64,000 nucleotides of DNA from JAWKWH01 sp040830725 (GTDB lineage: Bacteria; Pseudomonadota; Alphaproteobacteria; Rhizobiales; Rhizobiaceae), in assembly GCA_040830725.1 (NCBI GenBank), contig JBFOMG010000022.1, positions 8,169 through 72,168 on the forward strand. The letters are read 5' to 3'. Below, one piece after another: positions 45,932 through 54,018 of this stretch. Numbering within the stretch: the stretch's first letter is position 1; each line of letters begins with the position of its first letter. Below the pieces are notes generated by a model, which searched no databases, was not told the DNA's origin, and saw only the letters and a program-made list of their open reading frames with translations. The translations under genes were made by a program, and so were the position numbers.

Positions 45932-47632
45932 TCATTGAAGTGTTGTTGTTGATGCGAGCACCGCCTGGCGTTCTGTGGCATCGACAAGCGGCTTCTTTGC
46001 GGCCTCCTCGTCGGTCAGGACCGGAATCGAACTGAGCAATGCTCGCGTGTAGAGATGTTTGGGATTGGCGAATACCTCGGGTGTTTCGCCCTGTTCGCAA
46101 ATCTCGCCGCGGAACATGATGGCGACGCGATTGCAGAAATTCCGCATCAGGCTGAGATCATGACTGATGAACACGTAGGTCAGATCAAGTTCCTCGCGCA
46201 GACGTTTCAGAAGGTCGATAACAACGTTCTGGATCAGCACATCCAGTGCGGATGTCGGCTCGTCGAGAACAAGTATTTTCGGATTGACCGACAAAGCACG
46301 GGCGATCGCCACGCGTTGCTTCTGGCCGCCTGACAGTTCGTGCGGATACATTGAGGCGTAGCGGGCTGGCAGGTCGACCAGTTCGAGAAGCTCGCCAATT
46401 CGTGACCTGGCTTTCGCTTTGTCATAACCGGCAAATAACAACGGAACCGAAAGCTGATCGGCCACCGAACGTTTCGGGTTAAGCGACGATCCCGGGTTTT
46501 GGTAGACAATCTGGACAAGGCGCCTGAACGCCTTGGATCCTGCCAACTCACGGACAGATTTGTCTTCGATGACAATGTCGCCGTCCGTTGGTGCGAACAG
46601 TCCGAGCATCATCTTGGCAAGTGTCGTTTTGCCCGAGCCTGATTCTCCCGCAATCCCGAAAATGTCGCCGCGATTGATCGAAAGATCAACGTTTCTGACG
46701 GCACGGCTAACCCCGGTTTGGCGGTTGAACAAACCGCTGCGAAGCGGGAAGTCTTTGCTGACATTGCTGACCCGTATGACCGGTGCATTGCTTCCTTCCA
46801 GCGACACGTCCGTTACATCCGGACCGTAGAGCGGCGGCACCGCTTGCATCAGCTTCCTGGTGTAATTGTGCTCCGGGTTTTTGAAAATTGTCTGCCGGTC
46901 ACCACTCTCGACAATCCGTCCCTGCTCCATGACGTAAACCCGGTCTGCCATTTCGCGCACGACGCCCAAATTGTGGGTAATCAGCATCAAAGACATACCG
47001 GTTTCGTCTACCAGCCGGTTGAGCAGAACCAGAATTTCCTGCTGTGTCGTGACATCAAGCGCCGTGCCGGGTTCATCTGCGATCAACAGGCGCGGATTGT
47101 TCAGCAACGCCATTCCGATCAGCACACGCTGGCGCATGCCACCGGAAAGCTGGATTGGATAGGCTTGGCGGATGCGTTCCGGATCCGTAAGTTGAACTTC
47201 GCGAAGCACTTCGAAGATGCGCTCAAGGCGCTCGGCCTTGTTTCGCGAGATGCCCAAACGGACATCCGCAAAACGGATGATGTCGTCCATCTGCCTCCCG
47301 ATCGACAGCAACGGATTGAAGGACAAAAGAGGATCCTGAAGCACAATTGAAATGCCGGTCCCCTTGAGACGGTTGCGCGCCCGCTTGTCGAGGGTAAGAA
47401 GTTCGGTGCCCTCAAACTTGATCGAGCCGGAATCAATTTGCGCCGGCGGCATCGGCAGGGTTCCGATGATTGCTCGCATCGTTACCGTCTTGCCGGAACC
47501 CGATTGGCCGATCAGCGAAACCCGCTCGCCCTTGCCGACCTGCATGGAGACGTCGTGAAGGATCTGGCTTCGCTGCCCATAGGTGGTGAACGAAATGTTC
47601 AATCCGGAAATGTCGAGGATGGGATCGGGCAT
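45932..47632 (-). CDS. Dipeptide-type ABC transporter, fused double ATP-binding protein
   Basis: 566 aa joining DppD- and DppF-like halves. Half one has Walker A GQSGSGKT and signature QLSGGMRQRVLIG; half two has GESGSGKTTLAKMMLG and LSGGQKQRVAIARA. Each half ends with the oligopeptide-type C-terminal region (e.g. NPEHNYTRKLMQAVPPLYGP). Both Walker A sites look intact. It powers the importer formed by the two permeases upstream. ATG 47632 overlaps the permease stop (TGATG). Confidence 0.93.
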   Translation of the reverse strand: MPDPILDISGLNISFTTYGQRSQILHDVSMQVGKGERVSLIGQSGSGKTVTMRAIIGTLPMPPAQIDSGSIKFEGTELLTLDKRARNRLKGTGISIVLQDPLLSFNPLLSIGRQMDDIIRFADVRLGISRNKAERLERIFEVLREVQLTDPERIRQAYPIQLSGGMRQRVLIGMALLNNPRLLIADEPGTALDVTTQQEILVLLNRLVDETGMSLMLITHNLGVVREMADRVYVMEQGRIVESGDRQTIFKNPEHNYTRKLMQAVPPLYGPDVTDVSLEGSNAPVIRVSNVSKDFPLRSGLFNRQTGVSRAVRNVDLSINRGDIFGIAGESGSGKTTLAKMMLGLFAPTDGDIVIEDKSVRELAGSKAFRRLVQIVYQNPGSSLNPKRSVADQLSVPLLFAGYDKAKARSRIGELLELVDLPARYASMYPHELSGGQKQRVAIARALSVNPKILVLDEPTSALDVLIQNVVIDLLKRLREELDLTYVFISHDLSLMRNFCNRVAIMFRGEICEQGETPEVFANPKHLYTRALLSSIPVLTDEEAAKKPLVDATERQAVLASTTTLQ

Positions 47633-48519
47633 CACAACTCCACATCCATCATGTCGCGCAGACCGTCACCGAGCAGATTAAACCCGAGGATGGCGTAGAG
47701 AATTGCCAGTCCCGGCATCAACGCCTCCCACCAGAATTCGGGAAGATATTCGGAACCGGTGCTGACCATGGTTCCGAGATCGGGTGTTGGCGGTTGCACG
47801 CCAAGGCCGAGAAATGAAAGCGCAGCGCCAAACAGAATGACGAAACCGGCGTCCAGCGAAATCTTGACCGAGATTGCAGAGACGCAGTTTGGAAGCAGTT
47901 CGCGGAACATGATGTGGAAGTGGCTTGCGCCGGCGACTTTCGCTGCCTCGACATAGTCTTCTGCCATCTGTGCCCTGACAATGCGGTAGATCAGTCTCGT
48001 GTGCCACGTCCACCAAAGCAGCGTGATGGCGATCATCGCATTGATCAGGTTGGGCGACAGCACTGCAGTGATCGCCAGCGCCATGGCCAGGGGCGGGATC
48101 GCCAGCATGATGTCGGTGAAGCGCATGATGATGAATTCGGTCCGGCCGCCGAAATAGCCTGCTGCCAAACCAAGCACGACACCGAATGGCACTGCAAAGC
48201 CAAGCACGCCGAGCACCAGACCCAAAGATACGCGATAGCCGTAGACGACGCGGCTAAATATGTCGCGTCCGACATTGTCCGTGCCGAAAAGAAACTCCCA
48301 GCTGGGGGGCGAGTGGCGATTGACAAAATCGACATGCGCGCCGGCTGATTGAGGCGACGGTGCGATGTAAGGAGCGAATATTGCGGCGATAAACACGGAA
48401 ATGACGATCGCCGAACCCACGAGCGCTGACGGATTGCGGCTGAACCGGTACCAAGCCATCTGCCGGCTGGTAAGGGTTCGTTGCTGGCGCATGTCGTCGA
48501 ACTGGGAGTGGCTGGTCAT
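47632..48519 (-). CDS. Dipeptide-type ABC transporter permease (DppC-like)
   Basis: 295 aa with six helices. It has the N-terminal OppC region (FSRNPSALVGSAIVISVFIA) and a BPD_transp_1 domain with the coupling-helix motif EAAKVAGASHFHIMFRELLP. LFGTDNVGRDIFSRVVYG is the standard DppC/OppC loop. It pairs with the DppB-like permease, overlapping it by 4 bp. Confidence 0.93.
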   Translation of the reverse strand: MTSHSQFDDMRQQRTLTSRQMAWYRFSRNPSALVGSAIVISVFIAAIFAPYIAPSPQSAGAHVDFVNRHSPPSWEFLFGTDNVGRDIFSRVVYGYRVSLGLVLGVLGFAVPFGVVLGLAAGYFGGRTEFIIMRFTDIMLAIPPLAMALAITAVLSPNLINAMIAITLLWWTWHTRLIYRIVRAQMAEDYVEAAKVAGASHFHIMFRELLPNCVSAISVKISLDAGFVILFGAALSFLGLGVQPPTPDLGTMVSTGSEYLPEFWWEALMPGLAILYAILGFNLLGDGLRDMMDVEL

Positions 48520-49538
48520 GCCGATTGCTCCCCGCGAATTCGATGCCTTGGATCGATGATGCCAAGCAGCACGTCAATCGCCAGATTGGCGATGACGAAA
48601 AAGACGCCTGAAACGAGAACCACTCCGATGACCGCATTGAGGTCTTTTTGCAGGATTGTGCGGACGCCGTAGCTCGCAATTCCTGGCCACGAGAAAACAA
48701 ACTCGACGATGAAAGCGTTGCCGATGAGCGACGCAAATTCCAGGCCGAGAATTGTCAGCGGTGCCACGCTTGCGACGCGCAGCATATAGCGAAGCGTGAC
48801 CACCCGTTCGGGGATGCCGTAGGCCCGGGCTGCTTCGATGAAGTCCCGGGAGCCGACATCGATCATCGAAGACCGTGTGATACGCATCACCTGGCCAATG
48901 CCTGCAGCGGCAAGTGCGAGCGCCGGCAGGAATATGTAACGCAGTGCGTCCAGGAATATGTCGGGCCGGCCGGCCAGCATGGAATCGACAAGCAACAAAC
49001 CCGTAATTGAGGCCTGAAAATCAAGCGAGGGACTAAGCCGTCCGGCGACAGGAAAGAAGGTAAAATAGTAACTGGCCAGAAGCTGAAGGATGATGGCAAG
49101 GACAAATCCGGGGGTGACAACGCCGATCAACGAAATGATACGGGTGACATTGTCGACCCAGCTGTCGCGGTAGTAGGCCGCCAAAACACCTAGCGGTATT
49201 GAAATGACGATCTGGAGAATGATTGTCACCAGAACCAGTTCAAATGTTGCAGGAAGCGCTTGCAGGATATCGTCCATCACCGGCCGGCTGGTCAGCAGGG
49301 ATTTTCCGAGATCACCCTGAACCAGTCCCGACAGATAGTTCCAAAGCTGAACGTAGAACGGATCATTAAGGCCCATTTCCTGACGCAACTCTTCGACCTG
49401 GGTAGCCGTCGCCAGGGGGCCAAGCGCAATGCGTGCGGGATCGCCGGGGACAATGCGTGCAATGATGAATATCATCACCGCAAGTCCCAGAAGCACCATC
49501 AAAAGCGAGATCGCCCGCTTGGTCAGGTAAAATGCCAT
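48516..49538 (-). CDS. Dipeptide-type ABC transporter permease (DppB-like)
   Basis: 340 aa. The N-terminal helix (RAISLLMVLLGLAVMIFIIA) and the RIVPGDPARIALGPLA loop are typical of DppB/OppB; the coupling motif is FIEAARAYGIPERVVTLRYM. It is the first gene of the seven-gene operon reaching down to 40.6 kb. The promoter region upstream is only 90 bp, AT-rich, and contains a pair of long direct repeats. Confidence 0.93.
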   Translation of the reverse strand: MAFYLTKRAISLLMVLLGLAVMIFIIARIVPGDPARIALGPLATATQVEELRQEMGLNDPFYVQLWNYLSGLVQGDLGKSLLTSRPVMDDILQALPATFELVLVTIILQIVISIPLGVLAAYYRDSWVDNVTRIISLIGVVTPGFVLAIILQLLASYYFTFFPVAGRLSPSLDFQASITGLLLVDSMLAGRPDIFLDALRYIFLPALALAAAGIGQVMRITRSSMIDVGSRDFIEAARAYGIPERVVTLRYMLRVASVAPLTILGLEFASLIGNAFIVEFVFSWPGIASYGVRTILQKDLNAVIGVVLVSGVFFVIANLAIDVLLGIIDPRHRIRGEQSA

Positions 49539-49590
49539 CCCTTGCTCTCCCGGGCATTATGCTGACAGAGCAGATGACGATTCCCGACTC

Positions 49591-49627
49591 CTAATAGGTA
49601 TAATATTGAACTATTTGGTATAATATT
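49591..49627 (-). promoter_or_regulatory. Tandem 17-bp direct repeats upstream of the dppB-like operon
   Basis: On the minus strand AATATTATACCAAATAG (49627-49611) and AATATTATACCTATTAG (49607-49591) match at 15 of 17 positions and repeat every 20 bp, about two helical turns. They fill the 90-bp gap between the LuxR-type regulator's stop and the dppB-like start in a strikingly AT-rich patch. Tandem sites on one helical face suit binding of an activator, presumably the adjacent LuxR protein. Confidence 0.6.
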
Positions 49628-49628
49628 T

Positions 49629-51173
49629 TTAAATTATCGATAATTCTTCTGTTATTTCAATTAATTGCCCTCTTTTTCTTGCTTGAAACCGTTTCAGCAA
49701 ACGACCTATGTGATATTTGACCGCGGCCTCCGACAAGCCGAGCTTGCGAGCAATTTGCTTGTTGCTGGCACCATCCCTCAGCGCTGACAACACACGCATT
49801 TGTTGGGTGGTGACGGATTTTGCCGCCGTCATTCTTGGCGATAGAAAACTTCCGCGAACAAGTTCGTGAATCCGTTTGGCCATTCTGGATAACTGGATAT
49901 GACCGCGAGCAAACTTGCCGGTCGCAAGATATCCGGAAACTCCCACGACAGCCTCCCGGTGTTCGAGAAAGGGTCCGACAAGCCCTTCGTTGACTGCCAG
50001 ACGCATCGCATTTTGCACGTGCCGCCTTTGTTTGGCCTTGTCTCTCTCTTCCTTTGCCTCAGATGCTTTCATCAGCTCCCCGGCCAATACAAAGCGCGGC
50101 GAGGTGTCCATCTCTCGGGCGATGGAAAGTGCCAGATCGCTGTTTCCCAGCTTTCCGAGCATGCTGCCCAACACGATCGAGCCCGTCGCACCCACGAGGC
50201 TTTGATCTTTCGGGACTTCCGAACAAATCCGGAGCGCGTGTTCGGTTCTGCCGTCCAGCAACTCAATCGTTGCCGCCATAATTTCCAGCGCTTCAGAGAA
50301 ATCTCCATGCCTTCGATTGAAGTCGATCTGGCAATCAGCGATGAAATCCAGCGCCGTAGACAGCCCGTCGGAGAAGTAGAGCGATATGGCTCCGACACGG
50401 CTGAGTTCATTGAAGATTTCGGCCCAGCTGTCGCCGTGCACCAATTCCTTGCGAAGCGCTTCAAGCCGGGTGCGGTCGGGCACATATCTTCCTGATTCGA
50501 GCGCGATAGCGTTTTTGATGATTTCAAGAAAAGCTGCGCTGGTGGCGTGCGCGACTTCATCTTCCTGCACTAGTGCTTTGGCCATGCGCAGTTCACGATC
50601 AGCCCTGTGGAGACTGCCCTCAAGCACCGACATGTGTGCCAGATGCAAGTACATGTAAAACTCAAGGCTTGGATTCTCGGCCTGCCGGTAACTCTCAATT
50701 CCGCGTAATGCTACATTTCGCGCCTGCTTCAGCAAATTGAGACGTACGAGCACGATAACCATGCAGTTATAATAAAGGCCATCCTGCAAGGGATTGCCAA
50801 CCGGCAGCAGGCCCTCCATCTGCCGCCAGCGTGTGAGCCGCTCTTCGGTAACGGGCTCGCCTGTATGGATGAACACCGCCAGCTCCATCATGTCCCGGGC
50901 AAAGGCGGTATCGAATATCTCCTGCTTGTCTTTGATAATGGCGCTGGCCCGCCGCGCCCGACCGGCCTTGACCAGTGCGAAGCAATAACAGGACAGCAAG
51001 GTTTGGTATTCATTTAACGCCTGCTCCGGCGCGGCAGCCACCAGCGCATTCAATGCTTCGTAACCATGAAGGAAACCGAAAAAGGGTCCGCCATTCGCGT
51101 CAATCAGGGCGACTGCTTGATCAATCTTTCGGCTGGCAAGAAGCTTGACGATTTGAGTGGTTGGCAGGTTCAT
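49629..51173 (-). CDS. LuxR-type HTH transcriptional regulator with helical-repeat N-terminus
   Basis: 514 aa. The C-terminal ~60 residues are a LuxR/GerE helix-turn-helix (VLSALRDGASNKQIARKLGL, then SEAAVKYHIGRLLKRF). The preceding ~440 residues are all-helical and TPR-like, similar to the arm of MalT, but no ATPase (Walker A) domain is present. It is read toward the dppB-like operon, stopping 90 bp before it, and is the most likely regulator of that operon. The inducer is unknown. Confidence 0.88.
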   Translation of the reverse strand: MNLPTTQIVKLLASRKIDQAVALIDANGGPFFGFLHGYEALNALVAAAPEQALNEYQTLLSCYCFALVKAGRARRASAIIKDKQEIFDTAFARDMMELAVFIHTGEPVTEERLTRWRQMEGLLPVGNPLQDGLYYNCMVIVLVRLNLLKQARNVALRGIESYRQAENPSLEFYMYLHLAHMSVLEGSLHRADRELRMAKALVQEDEVAHATSAAFLEIIKNAIALESGRYVPDRTRLEALRKELVHGDSWAEIFNELSRVGAISLYFSDGLSTALDFIADCQIDFNRRHGDFSEALEIMAATIELLDGRTEHALRICSEVPKDQSLVGATGSIVLGSMLGKLGNSDLALSIAREMDTSPRFVLAGELMKASEAKEERDKAKQRRHVQNAMRLAVNEGLVGPFLEHREAVVGVSGYLATGKFARGHIQLSRMAKRIHELVRGSFLSPRMTAAKSVTTQQMRVLSALRDGASNKQIARKLGLSEAAVKYHIGRLLKRFQARKRGQLIEITEELSII

Positions 51174-51237
51174 TGACCGGAAAGTTGCCAGAATTAGTCA
51201 ACACCAGCAATCCTGTGGTCCTGATCCCGGTTCTCGA

Positions 51238-51266
51238 CTTGCAGAATGAAGAATCTATTCCCATAT
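51238..51266 (+). promoter_or_regulatory. Heat-shock (sigma-32-type) promoter of clpB
   Basis: CTTGCAG (51238-51244), a 14-bp spacer, then TCCCATAT (51259-51266), close to the RpoH consensus CTTGAAA-N13-14-CCCCATNT. It lies about 100 bp upstream of the clpB start, and clpB is a classic RpoH target. Confidence 0.7.
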
Positions 51267-51366
51267 TCCTGATAACAAGAGGGCTTGCCCCGAATGGGGG
51301 AGCCCGTCACGTGAAAACAGATCCGGTGCCTGTCTGAGGGCCGGTGAAGAAGCGGAGACACGATCC

Positions 51367-53967
51367 ATGAAAATGGAAAAATACTCGGAGAGGGTGCGCG
51401 GATTTTTACAGGCCGCCCAGACTTTTGCGCTGGCCGAGAGCCATCAACAGTTTTCACCCGAACACCTCTTGAAAGTCCTGATCGATGATCCGGATGGAAT
51501 GGCAGCTTCCCTGATTGAACGGGCAGGCGGCCGGGTTGCAGATGTGCGCCTGGGCGTCGAGACCGCGCTCAACGCTATGCCCAAGGTTGAGGGCGGAAGC
51601 GGCCAGCTCTACATGGCGCAACCAATGGCGAAAGTGTTCGCGACGGCCGAACAGGCGGCGAAAAAAGCCGGAGACAGCTTTGTCACTGTCGAGCGGCTGC
51701 TGACTGCATTGGCGATTGAGAAATCAGCCAAAACCGCCGAGATACTGGCAAATGCCGGTGTTACGGCTCAGGCACTGAACACCGTTATCAATGAAGTTCG
51801 CAAAGGTCGCACCGCTGACACCGCGTCTGCCGAAGAAGGCTACGACGCTTTGAAGAAATACGCCCGTGATCTCACCGACGACGCCCGTTCGGGTAAACTT
51901 GACCCAGTGATCGGACGCGATGAAGAAATCCGCCGGGCTATTCAAGTGCTGTCCAGGCGAACCAAGAACAACCCAGTGCTGATCGGTGAACCGGGTGTGG
52001 GCAAAACCGCAATCGCGGAAGGATTGGCACTTCGGATCGTCAATGGCGATGTTCCGGAATCACTGAAAGACAAACAGTTGATGGCGCTCGATATGGGCGC
52101 GCTGATTGCGGGCGCCAAATATCGCGGCGAATTTGAGGAACGGCTGAAGGCCGTCCTGTCGGAAGTGCAGAATGCTGCCGGCGAAATCATCCTGTTTATT
52201 GATGAGATGCACACGTTGGTAGGCGCCGGGAAAGCCGATGGGGCGATGGATGCGTCAAACCTGCTGAAGCCGGCGCTTGCCCGCGGTGAACTGCATTGTG
52301 TCGGCGCAACGACACTCGATGAATATCGCAAGCATGTTGAGAAGGACGCCGCGCTGGCGCGGCGTTTCCAGCCGGTTTTCATCGACGAGCCGACGGTTGA
52401 GGACACGATCTCGATCTTGCGGGGCTTGAAGGAGAAATACGAACAGCATCACAAGGTTCGGGTTTCGGATTCGGCGTTAGTGTCGGCTGCGACGCTGTCG
52501 AACCGTTACATCACCGACCGGTTCCTGCCGGACAAGGCGATCGATCTGGTGGATGAGGCAGCCTCGCGATTGCGCATGCAGGTCGATTCCAAGCCGGAAG
52601 CGCTTGACGAGGTCGACCGCCGTATCATGCAATTGAAGATCGAGCGTGAAGCGCTGAAGGTCGAGAAGGATGCAGCGTCAAAGGATCGTCTGACAAAGCT
52701 GGAAAAGGAACTGGCCGGTCTCGAGGAAGAATCGACAAGCCTTACCGCAGCCTGGGCCGGGGAAAAGGAAAAGCTCGGTCTGGCAGCCGAGCTGAAAGGG
52801 CAGCTCGACGATGCGCGCAATGAACTGGCAATTGCCCAGCGCACCGGCGAATTCCAGAAGGCCGGCGAGTTGGCTTATGGTCTGATTCCGGAACTGGAGC
52901 AAAAGCTCGTGGACGCCGAAGGCCAGGACGATTCCGGTTCAATGGTTGAAGAGACAGTGACCCCGGACCATGTCGCGCATATCGTGTCGCGATGGACCGG
53001 CATCCCGGTCGATAAAATGCTGGAAGGCGAACGCGAGAAACTGCTGCGCATGGAAGACGAGCTTGCTGTCCGCGTTGTCGGTCAGGGTGAGGCGGTCCAG
53101 GCTGTGTCAAAAGCCGTGCGCCGTGCCAGGGCAGGTTTGCAGGATCCCAACCGGCCGATCGGTTCGTTCATGTTCCTTGGGCCGACTGGTGTCGGCAAGA
53201 CGGAATTGACCAAGGCGCTGGCCGATTTTCTGTTCGATGACGAGACAGCGATGATCCGTCTCGACATGTCGGAATACATGGAGAAACACTCGGTAGCGCG
53301 GCTGATCGGTGCACCGCCCGGCTATGTCGGTTACGAGGAAGGCGGTGCGTTGACGGAAGCGGTTCGCCGCAGGCCGTATCAGGTGGTTCTGTTCGACGAA
53401 ATTGAGAAGGCGCATCCCGATGTCTTTAATGTGCTGCTGCAGGTGCTTGACGATGGCCGTCTGACCGACGGGCAGGGGCGTACGGTCGATTTCCGCAACA
53501 CGCTGATTATCATGACATCGAATCTTGGATCGGAGTTCCTCGTCAATCTTGGTGAGAACGAAGATTCGTCGAAAGCGCGCGACGAGGTTATGGCCGTGGT
53601 CAAGGCGTCGTTCCGGCCGGAGTTTTTGAACCGGGTCGACGAAATCATCCTGTTCCACCGGTTGCATCGCGAGAATATGGGCGCGATCGTCAAGATACAG
53701 CTGAAACGGCTGGAAGCGTTGCTGGCGGATCGAAAGATCGAGCTTGCGCTTGATGATGGCGCCATCGATTGGCTGGCCGAGAAGGGTTATGATCCCGCCT
53801 ATGGCGCCCGTCCGCTGAAACGGGTGATCCAGAAAGAGTTGCAGGATCCGCTGGCTGAGAAAATTCTCGGTGGCGAAATACTGGACGGGTCGACAGTAGG
53901 CGTCACGTCTGCATCGGACCGGTTGCTGTTCAGTTCCTCTGAACAGCCGGCCGAGGAAGCGGCCTGA
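51367..53967 (+). CDS. clpB: ATP-dependent chaperone ClpB
   Basis: 866 aa, full length. The N-terminal repeat domain (YSERVRGFLQAAQTFALAES) is followed by AAA module 1 with Walker A GEPGVGKT (207-214), the coiled-coil middle domain (~405-525) and AAA module 2 with GPTGVGKT (605-612). ClpB threads proteins out of aggregates with DnaK. The P-loop-type ClpP contact of ClpA/ClpX is absent, confirming ClpB. The start has GGAG upstream. It follows a heat-shock-like promoter and is probably monocistronic. Confidence 0.97.
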   Translation: MKMEKYSERVRGFLQAAQTFALAESHQQFSPEHLLKVLIDDPDGMAASLIERAGGRVADVRLGVETALNAMPKVEGGSGQLYMAQPMAKVFATAEQAAKKAGDSFVTVERLLTALAIEKSAKTAEILANAGVTAQALNTVINEVRKGRTADTASAEEGYDALKKYARDLTDDARSGKLDPVIGRDEEIRRAIQVLSRRTKNNPVLIGEPGVGKTAIAEGLALRIVNGDVPESLKDKQLMALDMGALIAGAKYRGEFEERLKAVLSEVQNAAGEIILFIDEMHTLVGAGKADGAMDASNLLKPALARGELHCVGATTLDEYRKHVEKDAALARRFQPVFIDEPTVEDTISILRGLKEKYEQHHKVRVSDSALVSAATLSNRYITDRFLPDKAIDLVDEAASRLRMQVDSKPEALDEVDRRIMQLKIEREALKVEKDAASKDRLTKLEKELAGLEEESTSLTAAWAGEKEKLGLAAELKGQLDDARNELAIAQRTGEFQKAGELAYGLIPELEQKLVDAEGQDDSGSMVEETVTPDHVAHIVSRWTGIPVDKMLEGEREKLLRMEDELAVRVVGQGEAVQAVSKAVRRARAGLQDPNRPIGSFMFLGPTGVGKTELTKALADFLFDDETAMIRLDMSEYMEKHSVARLIGAPPGYVGYEEGGALTEAVRRRPYQVVLFDEIEKAHPDVFNVLLQVLDDGRLTDGQGRTVDFRNTLIIMTSNLGSEFLVNLGENEDSSKARDEVMAVVKASFRPEFLNRVDEIILFHRLHRENMGAIVKIQLKRLEALLADRKIELALDDGAIDWLAEKGYDPAYGARPLKRVIQKELQDPLAEKILGGEILDGSTVGVTSASDRLLFSSSEQPAEEAA

Positions 53968-53977
53968 GCGATTTCCC

Positions 53978-54001
53978 GGCCGGCGATATCAATCGCCGGC
54001 C
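53978..54001. terminator. Perfect hairpin after clpB
   Basis: A 10-bp inverted repeat GGCCGGCGAT/ATCGCCGGCC with loop ATCA, 10 bp after the clpB stop and 17 bp from the stop of the convergent regulator gene. No T-tract; it may work for both transcripts. Confidence 0.6.
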
Positions 54002-54018
54002 AATCCAATCAACAGACG

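Noticed and set aside
44905..46035. 376-codon open frame on the plus strand opposite the short HyuA gene
   Set aside because: Arg/His/Gly-rich shadow; the minus strand encodes the ATP-binding motifs.
49597..49627. Two TATAAT boxes on the plus strand as promoters
   Set aside because: On that strand they would read into the 3' end of the regulator gene antisense; the 17-bp repeat context fits an operator on the minus strand better.
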